In this document: piece after piece, positions 35,095-45,857 of the stretch | How the letters are laid out: each line of letters opens with the position of its first letter | Position numbering within the stretch: the first letter of the stretch is position 1 | Origin: Loripinus fragilis | Lineage: Eukaryota > Mollusca > Bivalvia > Lucinida > Lucinidae | Direction of reading: 5' to 3' | Length of the DNA: 64,000 nucleotides | Assembly (NCBI GenBank): GCA_964019695.1 | Contig: OZ026516.1 | Span: 98,642,368 to 98,706,367, forward strand | Position numbers and translations under genes: made by a program | The notes under the pieces: generated by a model | What the model was told of the DNA's origin: nothing | Seen by the model: only the letters and a program-made list of their open reading frames with translations | The model's database searches: none

Positions 35095-36390
35095 GGTTAT
35101 AGTGGGTTAAATGTTGAGAGCACTCTAGTGTCTTAATTTTGTTATGGATCTTTATCATTCTTGCAGGTAATAAGGAAAATCATAAAAGCTTGAATGAGTT
35201 TGAATTTAGTTAACATTCGATCACCGACTATTAAGTTAGCTGCCCTTGAGCGTCTGTAAAAGCAATGTATAATGCTGTGAGCACTCTAGCACCATTATGT
35301 TTGATTGAATCATCCCCATTCTTGCAGGTAACAAGGACATCTATAAAATCTTGGATGGTTTGGAAATTCGGCAAAATCAGACCACGGTCTGAGGAGTTAG
35401 CTGCTCTTGTGAGTAGTTAAAAAAACCTATATAATTATAATGGGAGAGATGTTGTGAGCACTGTAGTGCATTCATTTTTCATTTGATCTTCAGCATTCTT
35501 GCAGGTAGCAAGGACACCCAAAAAAGCTTGTATGAGTTTTGATTTTCTGCTAGATCCCGTCAATCCTACTGAGTTAGCTGTCCTCGAACATTAGAAAAAA
35601 ATCGCATATATAATGGGAGAAATGTTGTGACCACTCTAGCGCTTTTATTCTTGCAGGTAATGAAGGCAACCATTTTGGCCTGAATTAGTTTAAATTTCGG
35701 ATATATCCGACCTAGGACTGTGGAGTTATATGCCCTTGAGCATCTTGAAATATCCCCATAAACTTACAATTGGATATATGTTGTCACCACTCTAGAGCAT
35801 TCATTTTAGAAGGATTTTTTGCATTCTTGCAGGTGACAAGGACGACCATTAAAGCTTGGATTAATTTGGAAATCGGCCCCTCCCCACCACCGACTATGAA
35901 GTTATCTGCCCTTGAGCATCTGAAAATCCTAGCGCTTTCATTTTCAATTGGATTTTCTTCATTCTTGCAGGTAATGAGGACTGCTATAACAGCTTGTATT
36001 AGCTCAAATTTCGCCGAGCTCTCACTTGGGACTGTGGGGTAAGCTGCTCTTGAGCGCCTGAAATAATCAGCATAGACTTAAAATGTGAGAAATGTTGTTG
36101 CCACTCCAGCACCTTCATTTTTGATTTTATCTTCTTCATTCTTGTTGATAACAAGGGCATGCATAACAGCTGAGGTGAGTTTGAAATGCGATCTGATCCC
36201 ACCACTGACTATGGAGTTAGCTACCCTTGAGGGTCTGACAATTTAATTTCCAAAGGTTTTCAGCCATTTTAATTCAGATTGTTTTAATATTTGCAGATAA
36301 GCAGAACTGGCATAATATTGTGTGCTTGAATTTAGGCCTGATCGTTGTTTCAAGTGATTTACCTCCCTTTGAGCACTGTAAAATATGGTG
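35095..36390 (+). repeat. Tandem array of 140-180 bp units, array 2
   Basis: About eight units homologous to 18110-19830. TTCTTGCAGGTAA-type motifs lie near 35161, 35321, 35499, 35651, 35827, 35959, 36138 and 36292; the last two are decayed. Six of the eight retain CTTGCAGGT. Confidence 0.85.
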
Positions 36391-36654
36391 CCTTGGCTAT
36401 CAGGTTAGCGATCGTTGCCCATTGGACTACTTGTTTTACAAAATCTGAGACCATGTATGAAACACTTTAATTAAAGAGAATTTGAGGGTTCCACTTACCC
36501 ACCAACTTCTCATGCAAGATAAGTATATTGTAGCGGCTTAATAAATCTGCTATATTGCATTATTTCCATCTATTGATATAAAAGTTTGCATTTTCTGACG
36601 CAAACCACATAAATAATTGCGATGAAGATGGACAGTTTTAATACTAGTGAGAAG

Positions 36655-36952
36655 TAAGAAAGAGGGCAAAGATCAGGAATCGATACAATCAAGCACCACA
36701 CCTGACCCAGGGCACCGATGTGAAAGTGACAGCGTCACGATTAGACATCACAAACGAGAGCCAAGAGGTCAGCCCTTTCACAGCAGGTGACCACAAGGCA
36801 TCAACATACAGACGTGCATGAAAGCATAACAATACAAGACAGAAATAACATAAATGTTCCACAAAAGAAGCACCGCCTTGGAATGGTCAGTAAAAATATT
36901 TTGCTAGAGGGCTTAAACCGGTTTAACGGTGCAGGAACATCACCCTTAGTTC
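36655..36952 (+). mobile_element. 298-bp insertion with AGAAG target duplication
   Basis: AGAAG flanks the insert at 36650-36654 and 36953-36957. Block B1 reads GTGAGAAGGCAAG without interruption near 20077. The insert is less AT-rich than its surroundings and contains TAAACCGGTTTAACGGTGC, which includes a CCGG-centred palindrome. A 5-bp duplication suits an LTR element or similar, but no TG...CA ends or inverted termini are visible, so the class is open. Confidence 0.65.
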
Positions 36953-38060
36953 AGAAGGCAAGTTTGCCTAACTTGTGGGATTTGGGTTTTAACAAGTCGT
37001 ATTTTTAACACTTATATCTATTAAGAATTAAAGGGCAGCTTTCCTATTGGCTATTGTATTGTTATTTGTTTAACAATGTGATGGAGTAATTATATAAATA
37101 TATTTATAATAGATAATACCATGCAATATACTAGCCAATTAATATCATTTAGCAAAAAAGTCATTTTACTGTTATCCTACAATGATGTTTTCGTTGCCAT
37201 GGTTACAAACAGAAGCCAATTATTTCTATAGTATGTTTTTCATAAAAATATAAACTTAAAATAGTGCTCTAATATGTATAAACATGCATACATGATTTCA
37301 TGATTTAGGCTGTTGACTGTGTTTAAAATACCCAAAAAGCATGAATTTCAGGTCCTACTTACCCAATCCACTTTTCTTTATAAATAAGTATGTTTAGATA
37401 TAAATATAAAATTACCTTAATCTTATTTCTTTTATTTAAGCTTGAACGTTAACAAATATCGTTTATCAAATATTGGTGATAAATAATAGCAATTTTAAGG
37501 GTACTGGAAGAACAAATTAGCAAAAAAATGTATTTTAAGATTCATGATTTTCTGGGGCGAACTTATTGATAAATACATAGATATAAATGCGAATTCAAAG
37601 ACAGTACTCACAGACTACGCAATGCTCAAATTAGTACTCTATAGTCCCCATATGTTTCTATTATTCTGTCAATCAAAGGTGGGCGTGGTTACAATTTTTC
37701 TACGACTTCTATCTCAGACTCAGAAAACTGGGACCTAGCTGGTACTTATTGCCATATAGATGCAATGCATGCTGGAAACCAGCTAAATCGAAGCAAGAGA
37801 TTTACGTGACTAAAGGCGGACACTGACATTCAGTGTCAATTCGTCATATATTTCCGAATACTTAAGATTCGAAGTTAAATTGTAATTAATTAACAGAAAC
37901 AATTTATGAAAATAGTGATGCAGTAACTGGAAAGATTGATAGAATATGGGTTATATTGGGTATATTAGTAACCTTTGATAGGTCTATAAATATATAGAAA
38001 GATGCTGAATAAGCGATAACGAATTAATATCTTTATAAATATCAATACGAATATTCGCAG

Positions 38061-38170
38061 GTGGATTTATGGCGCAATCGGTAGCGACAGTAACTGTTAT
38101 CATCAGAAGTACTTCTGCGTTTAAATGGTCGCAGGTTCGAATCCACATGCCATCGATATCATTTTTTTTC
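38061..38170 (+). other. tRNA-like sequence with T run
   Basis: Box A-like TGGCGCAATCGGTAGCG (38070-38086) and box B-like GGTTCGAATCC (38134-38144), followed at 38162-38169 by eight T bases that could stop RNA polymerase III. GTGGATT at the 5' side is complementary to AATCCAC in the T-arm, which conflicts with a normal cloverleaf. Probably a SINE head or tRNA-derived relic. Confidence 0.5.
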
Positions 38171-39759
38171 TTCCATTTATCCCATGTGCAGCTAAGTAAT
38201 TTTTAGCAGTATTCCGCTACTATTGATATGCATCTCAGAAAATGAGAATATTGGGATAGTTTCTATCTCTTTTATTGTAATTCATGCATGAGTTCATTTC
38301 AATCCAGTGCACCTTATTCTGCTAATTATAGGTCCTGAAGATTGTATTTACTTATGACGTCCACTGCATATGTCCAAGTGCACACAAAAACATTACATCC
38401 TGAAATAAATAGTTAGTAATACCCTGATTGGACTGCTCATACGGAATTACAAGTTTAGGACCGGATCTGAGACTTTCATAAATCCTGTGAAGCTATTCAA
38501 TGTTTTTCTTTGAGTTAAAACTAAAACCTTTCTCCCCATTCACGAAAAAAATATCGTCTGTATGTACTTTACTCATTTTTTTATGTTTTTTCTCGGAAAA
38601 TAGGTCATTTGATGGTTTGTCCCATGGCTGGAGATAGCCTAGACTCTACAATCGAAGCAATGCGAAACGTATTGCTTTTCATAAAAGACTCTTTAAAGAA
38701 AAAGTATTGATTTTTCATAAAAGCTCGGACCCAGTATTAACGGACTGGTCACTGACGGAAATACAGAGTTATGATGTCGTGGGTCTATTTTAGCGCTATT
38801 TCAAAGTACTACAGCCAATACAATTGATTCTGAACATACCCTTGATTATAAGAAGTTATTCTCGGTATGAGAAGTTGACATATTACAAGTTACAATAATA
38901 AAATTTAAGCTTTATCACCTTTTAAGGTTGACTTCTGACGATTTTTGGCTAAAAAGACCGAAAATTGCTAAAATGGGTACCTTGGTTGCTTGCTGATGTT
39001 TATAAAGACGGGTACAATTTCAATGAATATAACAATACTGTCTTAATGATAGTATATTGAACCATTGCTTTATGAAGAAAAATCACAGATATGCATAGTA
39101 ATAATGGAGATATGATTATTTAATCTTCAACATACGTCAGTTTTGAAAGCTCAGCCACGACAACGTATTTCCAATATATACATTTACCTGTATGTCAGCG
39201 ACCAGTCCGGGGGGTATACTTGGTCCTAGATAAAAGAAATACTTTTTAAGGAATTTTCCCCCATGGAAAGTCTAAGCAAACAAATCCGACCCACTGCTTG
39301 TCATGCATTTGTATGCATTTTGTAAAATATGGAGTGTAGTGGAGCATAGAGTGGAGTGCTATTTTGACGTATTGTCTTTTAGCTTCTCTAAGATCACTAC
39401 CTAGTCACATAGAGGTCTACCTTTGACCTGTTAGAGAAGTGACTATGAATTTGACTTATAATAAATAACCAAATAAATAAACAAATAAACAACAAACAAA
39501 TAGATACGCCAGACACAACTCTCAATACTTTTTTTATTTTATGGCTCCACGCCATTCCATGTTTTAATATAAGCCTCCTATCGCTATGTAAGAATCAAAG
39601 GGATTGTTTTCAAAGCCGTTTTTTGGTGACAGACAACCGATTGCGAGATATACACAACTAGGTATGTTTATTGATGAAGACCCGAATATCTGTCTTTTTG
39701 GCAGGACCCACAAACAGAAGAAATCTATCAGACAAGTCCATATCGATAAGGCAAATTAC

Positions 39760-39773
39760 GGGGGGGGGGGGGG
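39760..39773. repeat. G homopolymer
   Basis: An uninterrupted run of about 14 G bases. Confidence 0.85.
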
Positions 39774-40069
39774 CAGTTTTTACTTTACTGCGGATTAAAT
39801 ATGTTCACAACATTTGAATTAAATACAGTCTAGACTGAAACATAATGTCATTTGCAAATCTTTGATAATTTGATGGCATTTTCAATCATGTTCATTTTAT
39901 TTTACACAAACCATTCTGCTTTCATACCTTCTATCAATCATAAACTTCTACGAACCGCCCCTTATAACATGTGTTATAACATGTTATAATTTTCTTGTTA
40001 CCCATTATGATGCCCATAAAGTCTAAAAATAGTTTATCTTCAGTAGACACTTATGTCAAATATATACTG

Positions 40070-41135
40070 AAACAATAAAGTTATGTCCGCTTGACGTTTA
40101 TGTCTGCCAGTTCCAAATGTATGAACGCATTTCATTCAAACTTTCACATTACCAACTGTTATCATTTAGAAACGTTTTGCAACTAAGATAAATTCATTTG
40201 ATCATCAGTAGAGCCGCTGACAAAGCAGCGAACACGAGTACCCTTAAATTCAAAAGTCACAACATCAATAGCGTGTGTGTCCTTCATAATCCCGAAATTT
40301 TAAGCACATTTAACCATCACTGAGCAAACTCTATAGATATCATTTTTGCTAGTTGTATGCATTGCTTTTACGACCACAGCCATTATTCTGACGTGACAAA
40401 ATATCGATCACGAGCTTGCGTTAAAACACTCAGAAGATTCATTTTTGGTCAAACATTTTGGTAATCAACAGAATCGGACAAATTTGATTTTTTTTTCGTC
40501 ATCACAAGCATTTCAACATTAATTAAGACTATTCAGCATCAAAATATTTGATAATGGAAGTTATCTGATGATTTTGCAATAAGGGGTGGGGTATAAAACA
40601 CAGAGTTAGTAAACCTTTGATGCCAGACATCAGCCATAGATTTTGTTGTTCTCTTTTGTGTAATTGTTGTCATAAACAAACACAAGACATTAAAAGAAAA
40701 ACGGTCTCAAAATAATGTAAGGTTAAGGAGATTTGGAAGTTCTTATATTGTTATTTGTTTAATTCAAAGGGAGGTAATTTCAGTTAATTTCATAAATTAA
40801 AGGTTTTGAACTGCAATGTCGCTCGTTCATTAAGCAGACTTGGAATTTTTAGATGTTTTTTCATCGTCTGATGTTTCTGGCTGCAATTTAACGTAAAAGG
40901 TGTCATGTTTTGATGGTTAACTTCCTGATGATAATGGAAAAAGCTGTGTGCACATAAGGCTCAATAACCCTTCATGATTAGATGATAAAATAAAATAATT
41001 ACCAATTTTTATGTGTCCTACGTTTGAAAAACATTTTGGTTTATTTTTGTGCGACATCTTAACTGGATTGATAGATAGAGTACCATAAAAATCGGACGTT
41101 ACTTTTTTGTTTGAGTATATAAGAAATGGATGAGT
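40070..41135. mobile_element. Insertion of about 1.1 kb in block B copy 2
   Basis: Block B1 joins TCAAATATATG to GTTCTTTACAA with about 35 bp between them (23620-23670). Here more than 1 kb intervenes, with no recognised ends or genes. Confidence 0.5.
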
Positions 41136-41331
41136 AATGCAATTACGTTCTTTACAAATGTGTGTATCATTGCCACATACCAATAAATGAATGTTTCTAT
41201 GCAACATTGCATTTTTAGTTATTCTTCAGAGAACAACAATAAGAAGATAACTTTCCAAACATTTTATACCATATTGTAAAATTTCACACCTTTGCCTTTT
41301 TATATATTAACATAAGTGTATGTTAAAGTAG

Positions 41332-41345
41332 CCCCCCCCCCCCCC
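41332..41345. repeat. C homopolymer
   Basis: An uninterrupted run of about 14 C bases replacing the AGAGTGGCGT of block B copy 1 at this site. Confidence 0.85.
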
Positions 41346-41764
41346 AAAGTTTTGGTCTTTGTGCAAAAATGTCCCAAATCCATAATTTTCTGGCCCTACT
41401 TACCCACCCACTTACAGTGAAAAGTAAGTATACTTAAGATATTTTGTAGTGGTGTTACCATTAGAATTTAGTTATATTAAGTCTGTTTGTTCAAAACAAT
41501 TCCATGTTTGTGATTGGTAAGAGCCATATTTGGAGTAGTTTAATGGTAAATGTCAACTTGTATGTGTTTTTTGCTTTTTTCCAAAATCTTTGGATGCTTT
41601 TGTCATGGCAACGGAGGTTGAATTGAATGATCTAACACTTTATTTTAAGTTTTTACATGACCACTAACACTGTCAGCAAGTTTTATCAAACGCCGATTCG
41701 GAGCGTGAACTGGTTCTATTCTAACTCGCTTCATGGTTACAAAGAATCACTCTTAAACGCTTAA

Positions 41765-41860
41765 TCAAGCCTGCACAGGACAAAATGTGTATTTATGTGA
41801 ACTGACCGTCCTGATATGACCATAACTGTTGACTGGGACTTGAAGCATCAATCCAAGCAA
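41765..41860 (+). mobile_element. SINE 3' portion, partial
   Basis: Orthologous within the duplication to 24180-24276 (CTGACCGTCC...GGGACTTGAAGCATCAA). Confidence 0.65.
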
Positions 41861-42985
41861 ACACAGCATAGACTGCAACAACAAAGTCAGCATGGCATTG
41901 GAACCAAGAGGAAGATAGACTAGACAAGCGAGCAATCCCACATACATTTGGGCCCCAACGCGAGAAAACCTGCCTTTGGGGCTTGTGACAAAGTGATAGT
42001 CAAACCAGCCTGCTCAGCTACAAAGATTAGCTAGAACATTGAAATTTCGCTCGTAGCAAGTCTAGAAATACATTCTAATACACGTAAGTAAATAATAAAG
42101 GCGCTGGTCAGACTGCGCGGATGCGCAGGCTGGTCTGAGCCTTTGGTATTCGCAAATCCCCGAAGACAGGTTTTCTCACGTTAAGGCCCAATTACAGGTA
42201 TTTATAAACTGTTTACGTCCTACTTGTACATGTTCATTTGTAGGTAAACTTTGTCCCATATTTTGTTTACTTTATCTTTATATTAATAAACAAATTCCAC
42301 TATGTCGTGTCTCTCCCAACAATGGACGCAAATCTGTACATAGTCCATGGAAACATACTCAATCTGACTTTTCTTCTGAATCCCTTATGTATAATGCTGC
42401 CATGCTAGTATTACTATGTCGATTTGTATTTGTTACTGTGTTGTACAAATAAAAAAAGCAGGGTTGTGTCCTTAAGGAAGAGCCTTTTTAACTCCAATAC
42501 TCTGTGTATGCGAAATGTAAAGGATCTGTCCGATGCGATAACTATGAAAATCAAAAGATTTAAACTGCGGCACGCCACAAAAATGCATTGATTTGCCCTT
42601 CTCTAGAAGAAAAAGCGCATGTCATAACATTTTGACCTCGCGTTTGTAGCGTTACAACGTTTAGAGCTTTCATTTTGTAGACAACGTTGATATAGACGTC
42701 ATAACAATACATTGCAGCTATGTAATGATATACACAAATTATTTTCAGAGGCGACGTCAGATAATAAGACATGTTTGTTACCCTATCGTATTTACAAGAA
42801 ATTTCAACATAAATGCATAACATTTAAATTCTCTTTTACACAGATGAATAGAACCGCTAGTTCTGAATATGATGGCCGAAAAAATTGTCTAAAACGTACG
42901 TTTTCAATTCAGTGCGATTATCGTGTAAAATATCGAAAAAAGGATAATGTATTTATCCGCTCTGGTCTTTCAACTTCTGTTCCAA

Positions 42986-43086
42986 GCTGATGCGAGCTGC
43001 AAATTGTGTACAGTCTTATCTAAATCATTGTTGTCGTTCATTTACGATTCAGACAAATCCATACACAATTTGCAGCTCGCATCAGC
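42986..43086. repeat. Hairpin with GCTGATGCGAGCTGCAAAT arms (block A3)
   Basis: Same structure and position as 27340-27440, with 101 bases in both. Confidence 0.85.
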
Positions 43087-44670
43087 AAAGGTTAGAGCGG
43101 AGCGCTAAATTCTCTTGTTTTCTCAAGTTTACACAAAAAACACTGAATGGAAAATTAACAGTTTTAAGACGATGTTTTCAGTCTCCATGTACAGAACCGA
43201 AAAGAGCCTCATAATATTTCCTTTGAAGAGCCGACGGTTCTGTATAATATAGTTTCTTACCCGTGTTTTTAAGATACACATATAAAGATGCTGCGAAAAT
43301 AACTTTATTTGGTACGGAGTCTATTTTGATAACTCTTCCTTAAAATGGTCATTGAGAAGCGGTACTATTCCAATTGGTAGTTTGATAAAAGGTAGATCTC
43401 TCTTTACTTTATCAAATTTATATTTTCAATTGTCCGTAGATCATACCTTTCTCAACTTTGTGTCATATAATATTACTCATATTATCTATAAGAATAATTG
43501 ATGGTACGCGAGTGCCCCCACCCCAACCCAACAAAAAGACAAAAAAAGACACGATAACAAACTTAGGGCGATTGTGACGTGCTCCCCTCTCAACACATAT
43601 TGATATGCTGTAAGAATAAGTTTAACTTTACACAATCTTTGGTGGAAGATAATTAAAATGTCACTATTTTGGGTGTAGTCTTTCAATTACTTTAAACCCA
43701 ATATGTTTTGCTCCATAGTATTTATCCAGAGAATAACTACACCAATAAAAGGTAGAAATGTTTTAATATTTATAACTGAATAAATGTTAGCATCAACACG
43801 ATTAAGTGAATTTTTGCAGGAAGGTACATGTACAATGTAAGTGTGAGCTCTGCTGTCACCTTTTTGGTGTTAGCTTAGTATTACAGGGTGCACTGCTGAT
43901 TGGTAATGTTTGTTTTCGCATGATAAGATGCAGATTTGGTAACAGCCGATGTAAATGTTTGAATGAGTAAGCAAAAGTTATTGTTGCAAATGAAGAAAAC
44001 GAGCCAGCACATGAGATCTTTGAACGTATCGCATTTTCGAAAGAACAAAGGCAAAGGCGAGTCTGTGCAAATGCACATACTCGTCAGAGCCTCGTTGTTC
44101 GTATACACAAAGAATGAGCGTAGATAAAACTCAGACTTGGACCATTAGTCCAGCTGGATGCGTTGGCATGGGCTTTTAAAGGAAGCTTTGTTCATATGCG
44201 ATGAGTACGAGGACCCAGCATTGTATATAATGTTCAAATGGCGTGTACCGTCTGAAGACATTATATTTAGTAAACTCGGATCTGTGTTTTATCTCCCTAA
44301 TGCTACGAGCGGGCTTAGTAACCCAACCCTAACTCCACACGGGAGGCAGATATAGGATTTCCCCATACTCTGCACGACATTCGAACAGAGGCATGTTTAC
44401 AGAATTTATAAACTGTTTTGTGCGTTCAAAAAAGCAACATTTTTTAGAACTTCGACTCTGTGTTCCCGTCCATGGAACGTTACTCACTCTTATTTGTTTT
44501 TGTTGTAAAATTGAATATTAAACCCTTAGGAAAAACTAAAGTTTGCTATACTGAATCTAGAACTGAATCTTTCCTAAAATTAGAAAACATCAACGCTTAA
44601 TATTTGCAAATGCACAAAATACTTTACAAGTCAGATATACATGTACCGTATGTTTGTACTGCAGGAAATT

Positions 44671-44695
44671 AGAACCTTGTCAATGAGACGGTTCT
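44671..44695. repeat. AGAACC-N13-GGTTCT hairpin (block A3)
   Basis: A 25-base hairpin homologous to 31505-31529. The spacer length of 13 bases is conserved while its sequence varies. Confidence 0.7.
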
Positions 44696-44741
44696 TTTAT
44701 GTACCAACACCGTATATTTTGGTAGGAAATACACATACTTA

Positions 44742-44979
44742 TGAGCCTGACATGTTATTCCCAACATTGTGGCATTTTGACAAGTGTAGGCTCAGACGAT
44801 TCTGTGCAGCCGCATTTTAAGCTTAGAAACCCCAAATGATATTCGGTAAGTAGCTTAACAGTCCTAGAAAATTCAAGCGACCAGCAAAGGCTCTGATCAG
44901 TCTGCGCGTATACGCAGGCTGGTCTGAGCCTCTGCTGGTCGCACATACCACATTGTTGGAAATCCCATGTCACGGCTCT
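44742..44979. mobile_element. Hairpin MITE (GAGCCGTGACATG family), independent insertion
   Basis: GAGCCTGACATG at the left and CATGTCACGGCTC at the right are inverted. TTAT directly flanks both ends, and block A1 has a matching uninterrupted ACTTTATATTT near 18000. It sits at a different place from the copies in A1 and A2, so it is a separate insertion. The inner hairpin is TCAGTCTGCGCGTATACGCA. Confidence 0.8.
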
Positions 44980-45721
44980 TATCTCTTTTTTGTTTAATAG
45001 CATTTACTACCTTACTCAAGTAAGAACACACAATTGATAACTCGAAAATAATATCCTGGTCCCAATTACTTCGAGTTAGCAAGAGCCGAATGAACATAAA
45101 ACAAAAGTTCATCTAGTTTCTCTTTTAAATGACATTTCAAGGATGGGCTGCTTTTTTTTCAATGGCGGCCCGCAAGCAGAGTTCTGCGCTTTCAAATGTG
45201 GACTTCTGTAGGATCCTCAGGACAATAAATTATATCAGGTAGTTTTGCATGTAAGTATTAGGTTAACCAGATTGAGTGTAAGCCCACTATATATAGGGAT
45301 TTCTCTACAACCGAGCAAAACCGGTGATTTGTATTATTTTTCCTGTTATGAAAGGGACTGACTTTAAGTAGTAAAATCGATACATTTAACCGTTCTTTTT
45401 TCATTAGGGACTGACGCCTGTCAAAACATTGAATGGGGCATACACATGCACTAATGTTGCAGGCGGCCATGGCCAGCAGCTTATATAATGTTCATGCAAA
45501 ACACACATCAAATTCAGGTTTTGACCGAACCTTTATGCCGTGCTCAGGCTATTTTTATGCGCTGCCGAACAACGAGCAGAGTACAAAATATCGTGGGTTG
45601 ACCAGTAGCGCGAAGCAAATTTTTTATAAATCTGTAGGGCTACCTATAGCGCGAGGCAAACTCGTTTACGAATTTAATTTTCACTTAACTGTTAGCATAA
45701 CCGTCGTTCGGTCCATTGAAA

Positions 45722-45768
45722 CACCCCCAAACCACCCCAAACCTCCACCAAACCACCCCAAACCATTA
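45722..45768. repeat. CCCCAAACC-type C-rich repeat
   Basis: Tandem variants of ACCACCCCAAACC. The complementary strand has four or more G runs separated by TTT or T, so a G-quadruplex is possible. Confidence 0.7.
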
Positions 45769-45841
45769 CCGTATATACTCGCAATATCATATAATGCGCA
45801 AAACATACTTTTGGGACACTCACGGCCTCTTCGTGGGGGGA

Positions 45842-45857
45842 GGGGGCACGTGCCCCC
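45842..45857. repeat. GGGGGCACGTGCCCCC palindrome
   Basis: A perfect 16-bp palindrome centred on the E-box CACGTG, extended by further G and C runs on both sides (45835-45864). Confidence 0.9.

Larger units (their letters stand above)
37545..39985. mobile_element. Insertion of about 2.4 kb in block B copy 2
   Basis: Block B1 reads from GATTCATAATTTTT directly to CTATTATGATGC (23550-23575). In copy 2 the two sides are separated. TGATTTTCT on the left and TAATTTTCT on the right could be an imperfect 8-bp target duplication. The insert contains a tRNA-like sequence (38061-38160), an AAATAAACAAAT-rich stretch near 39465-39500 and a G run. No coding region is recognised. Confidence 0.55.
35029..42285 (+). 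repeat. Composite repeat block B, copy 2
   Basis: Collinear with 18035-24880 after removing insertions at 36655-36957, about 37545-39985 and about 40070-41135. It includes tandem array 2 and the segment with CCATGGTTACAAACAGAAGCC, and ends in the same SINE tail and ATTAATAAACAA. It joins block A copy 3 at about 42285. Confidence 0.8.
42285..45115 (+). repeat. Composite repeat block A, copy 3
   Basis: Starts CACTATGTCGTGTCTCTCC and continues collinear with copies 1 and 2. About 600-700 bp of the copy 1 sequence are missing at 44210, where GATGAGTACGAG joins directly to GACCCAGCATTG. It keeps the hairpins at 42986-43086 and 44035-44105. It ends in the uninterrupted A/B junction (45055-45115), which is the empty site for the minisatellite transposon. 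Confidence 0.8.

Noticed and set aside
38061..38160. Functional tRNA gene
   Set aside because: The promoter boxes are good but the arms cannot fold as a cloverleaf: the 5' segment pairs with the T-arm, and no plausible acceptor stem is found.
45722..45768. Telomere-like repeat
   Set aside because: The units (ACCACCCCAAACC) are irregular and do not match the animal TTAGGG repeat on either strand.
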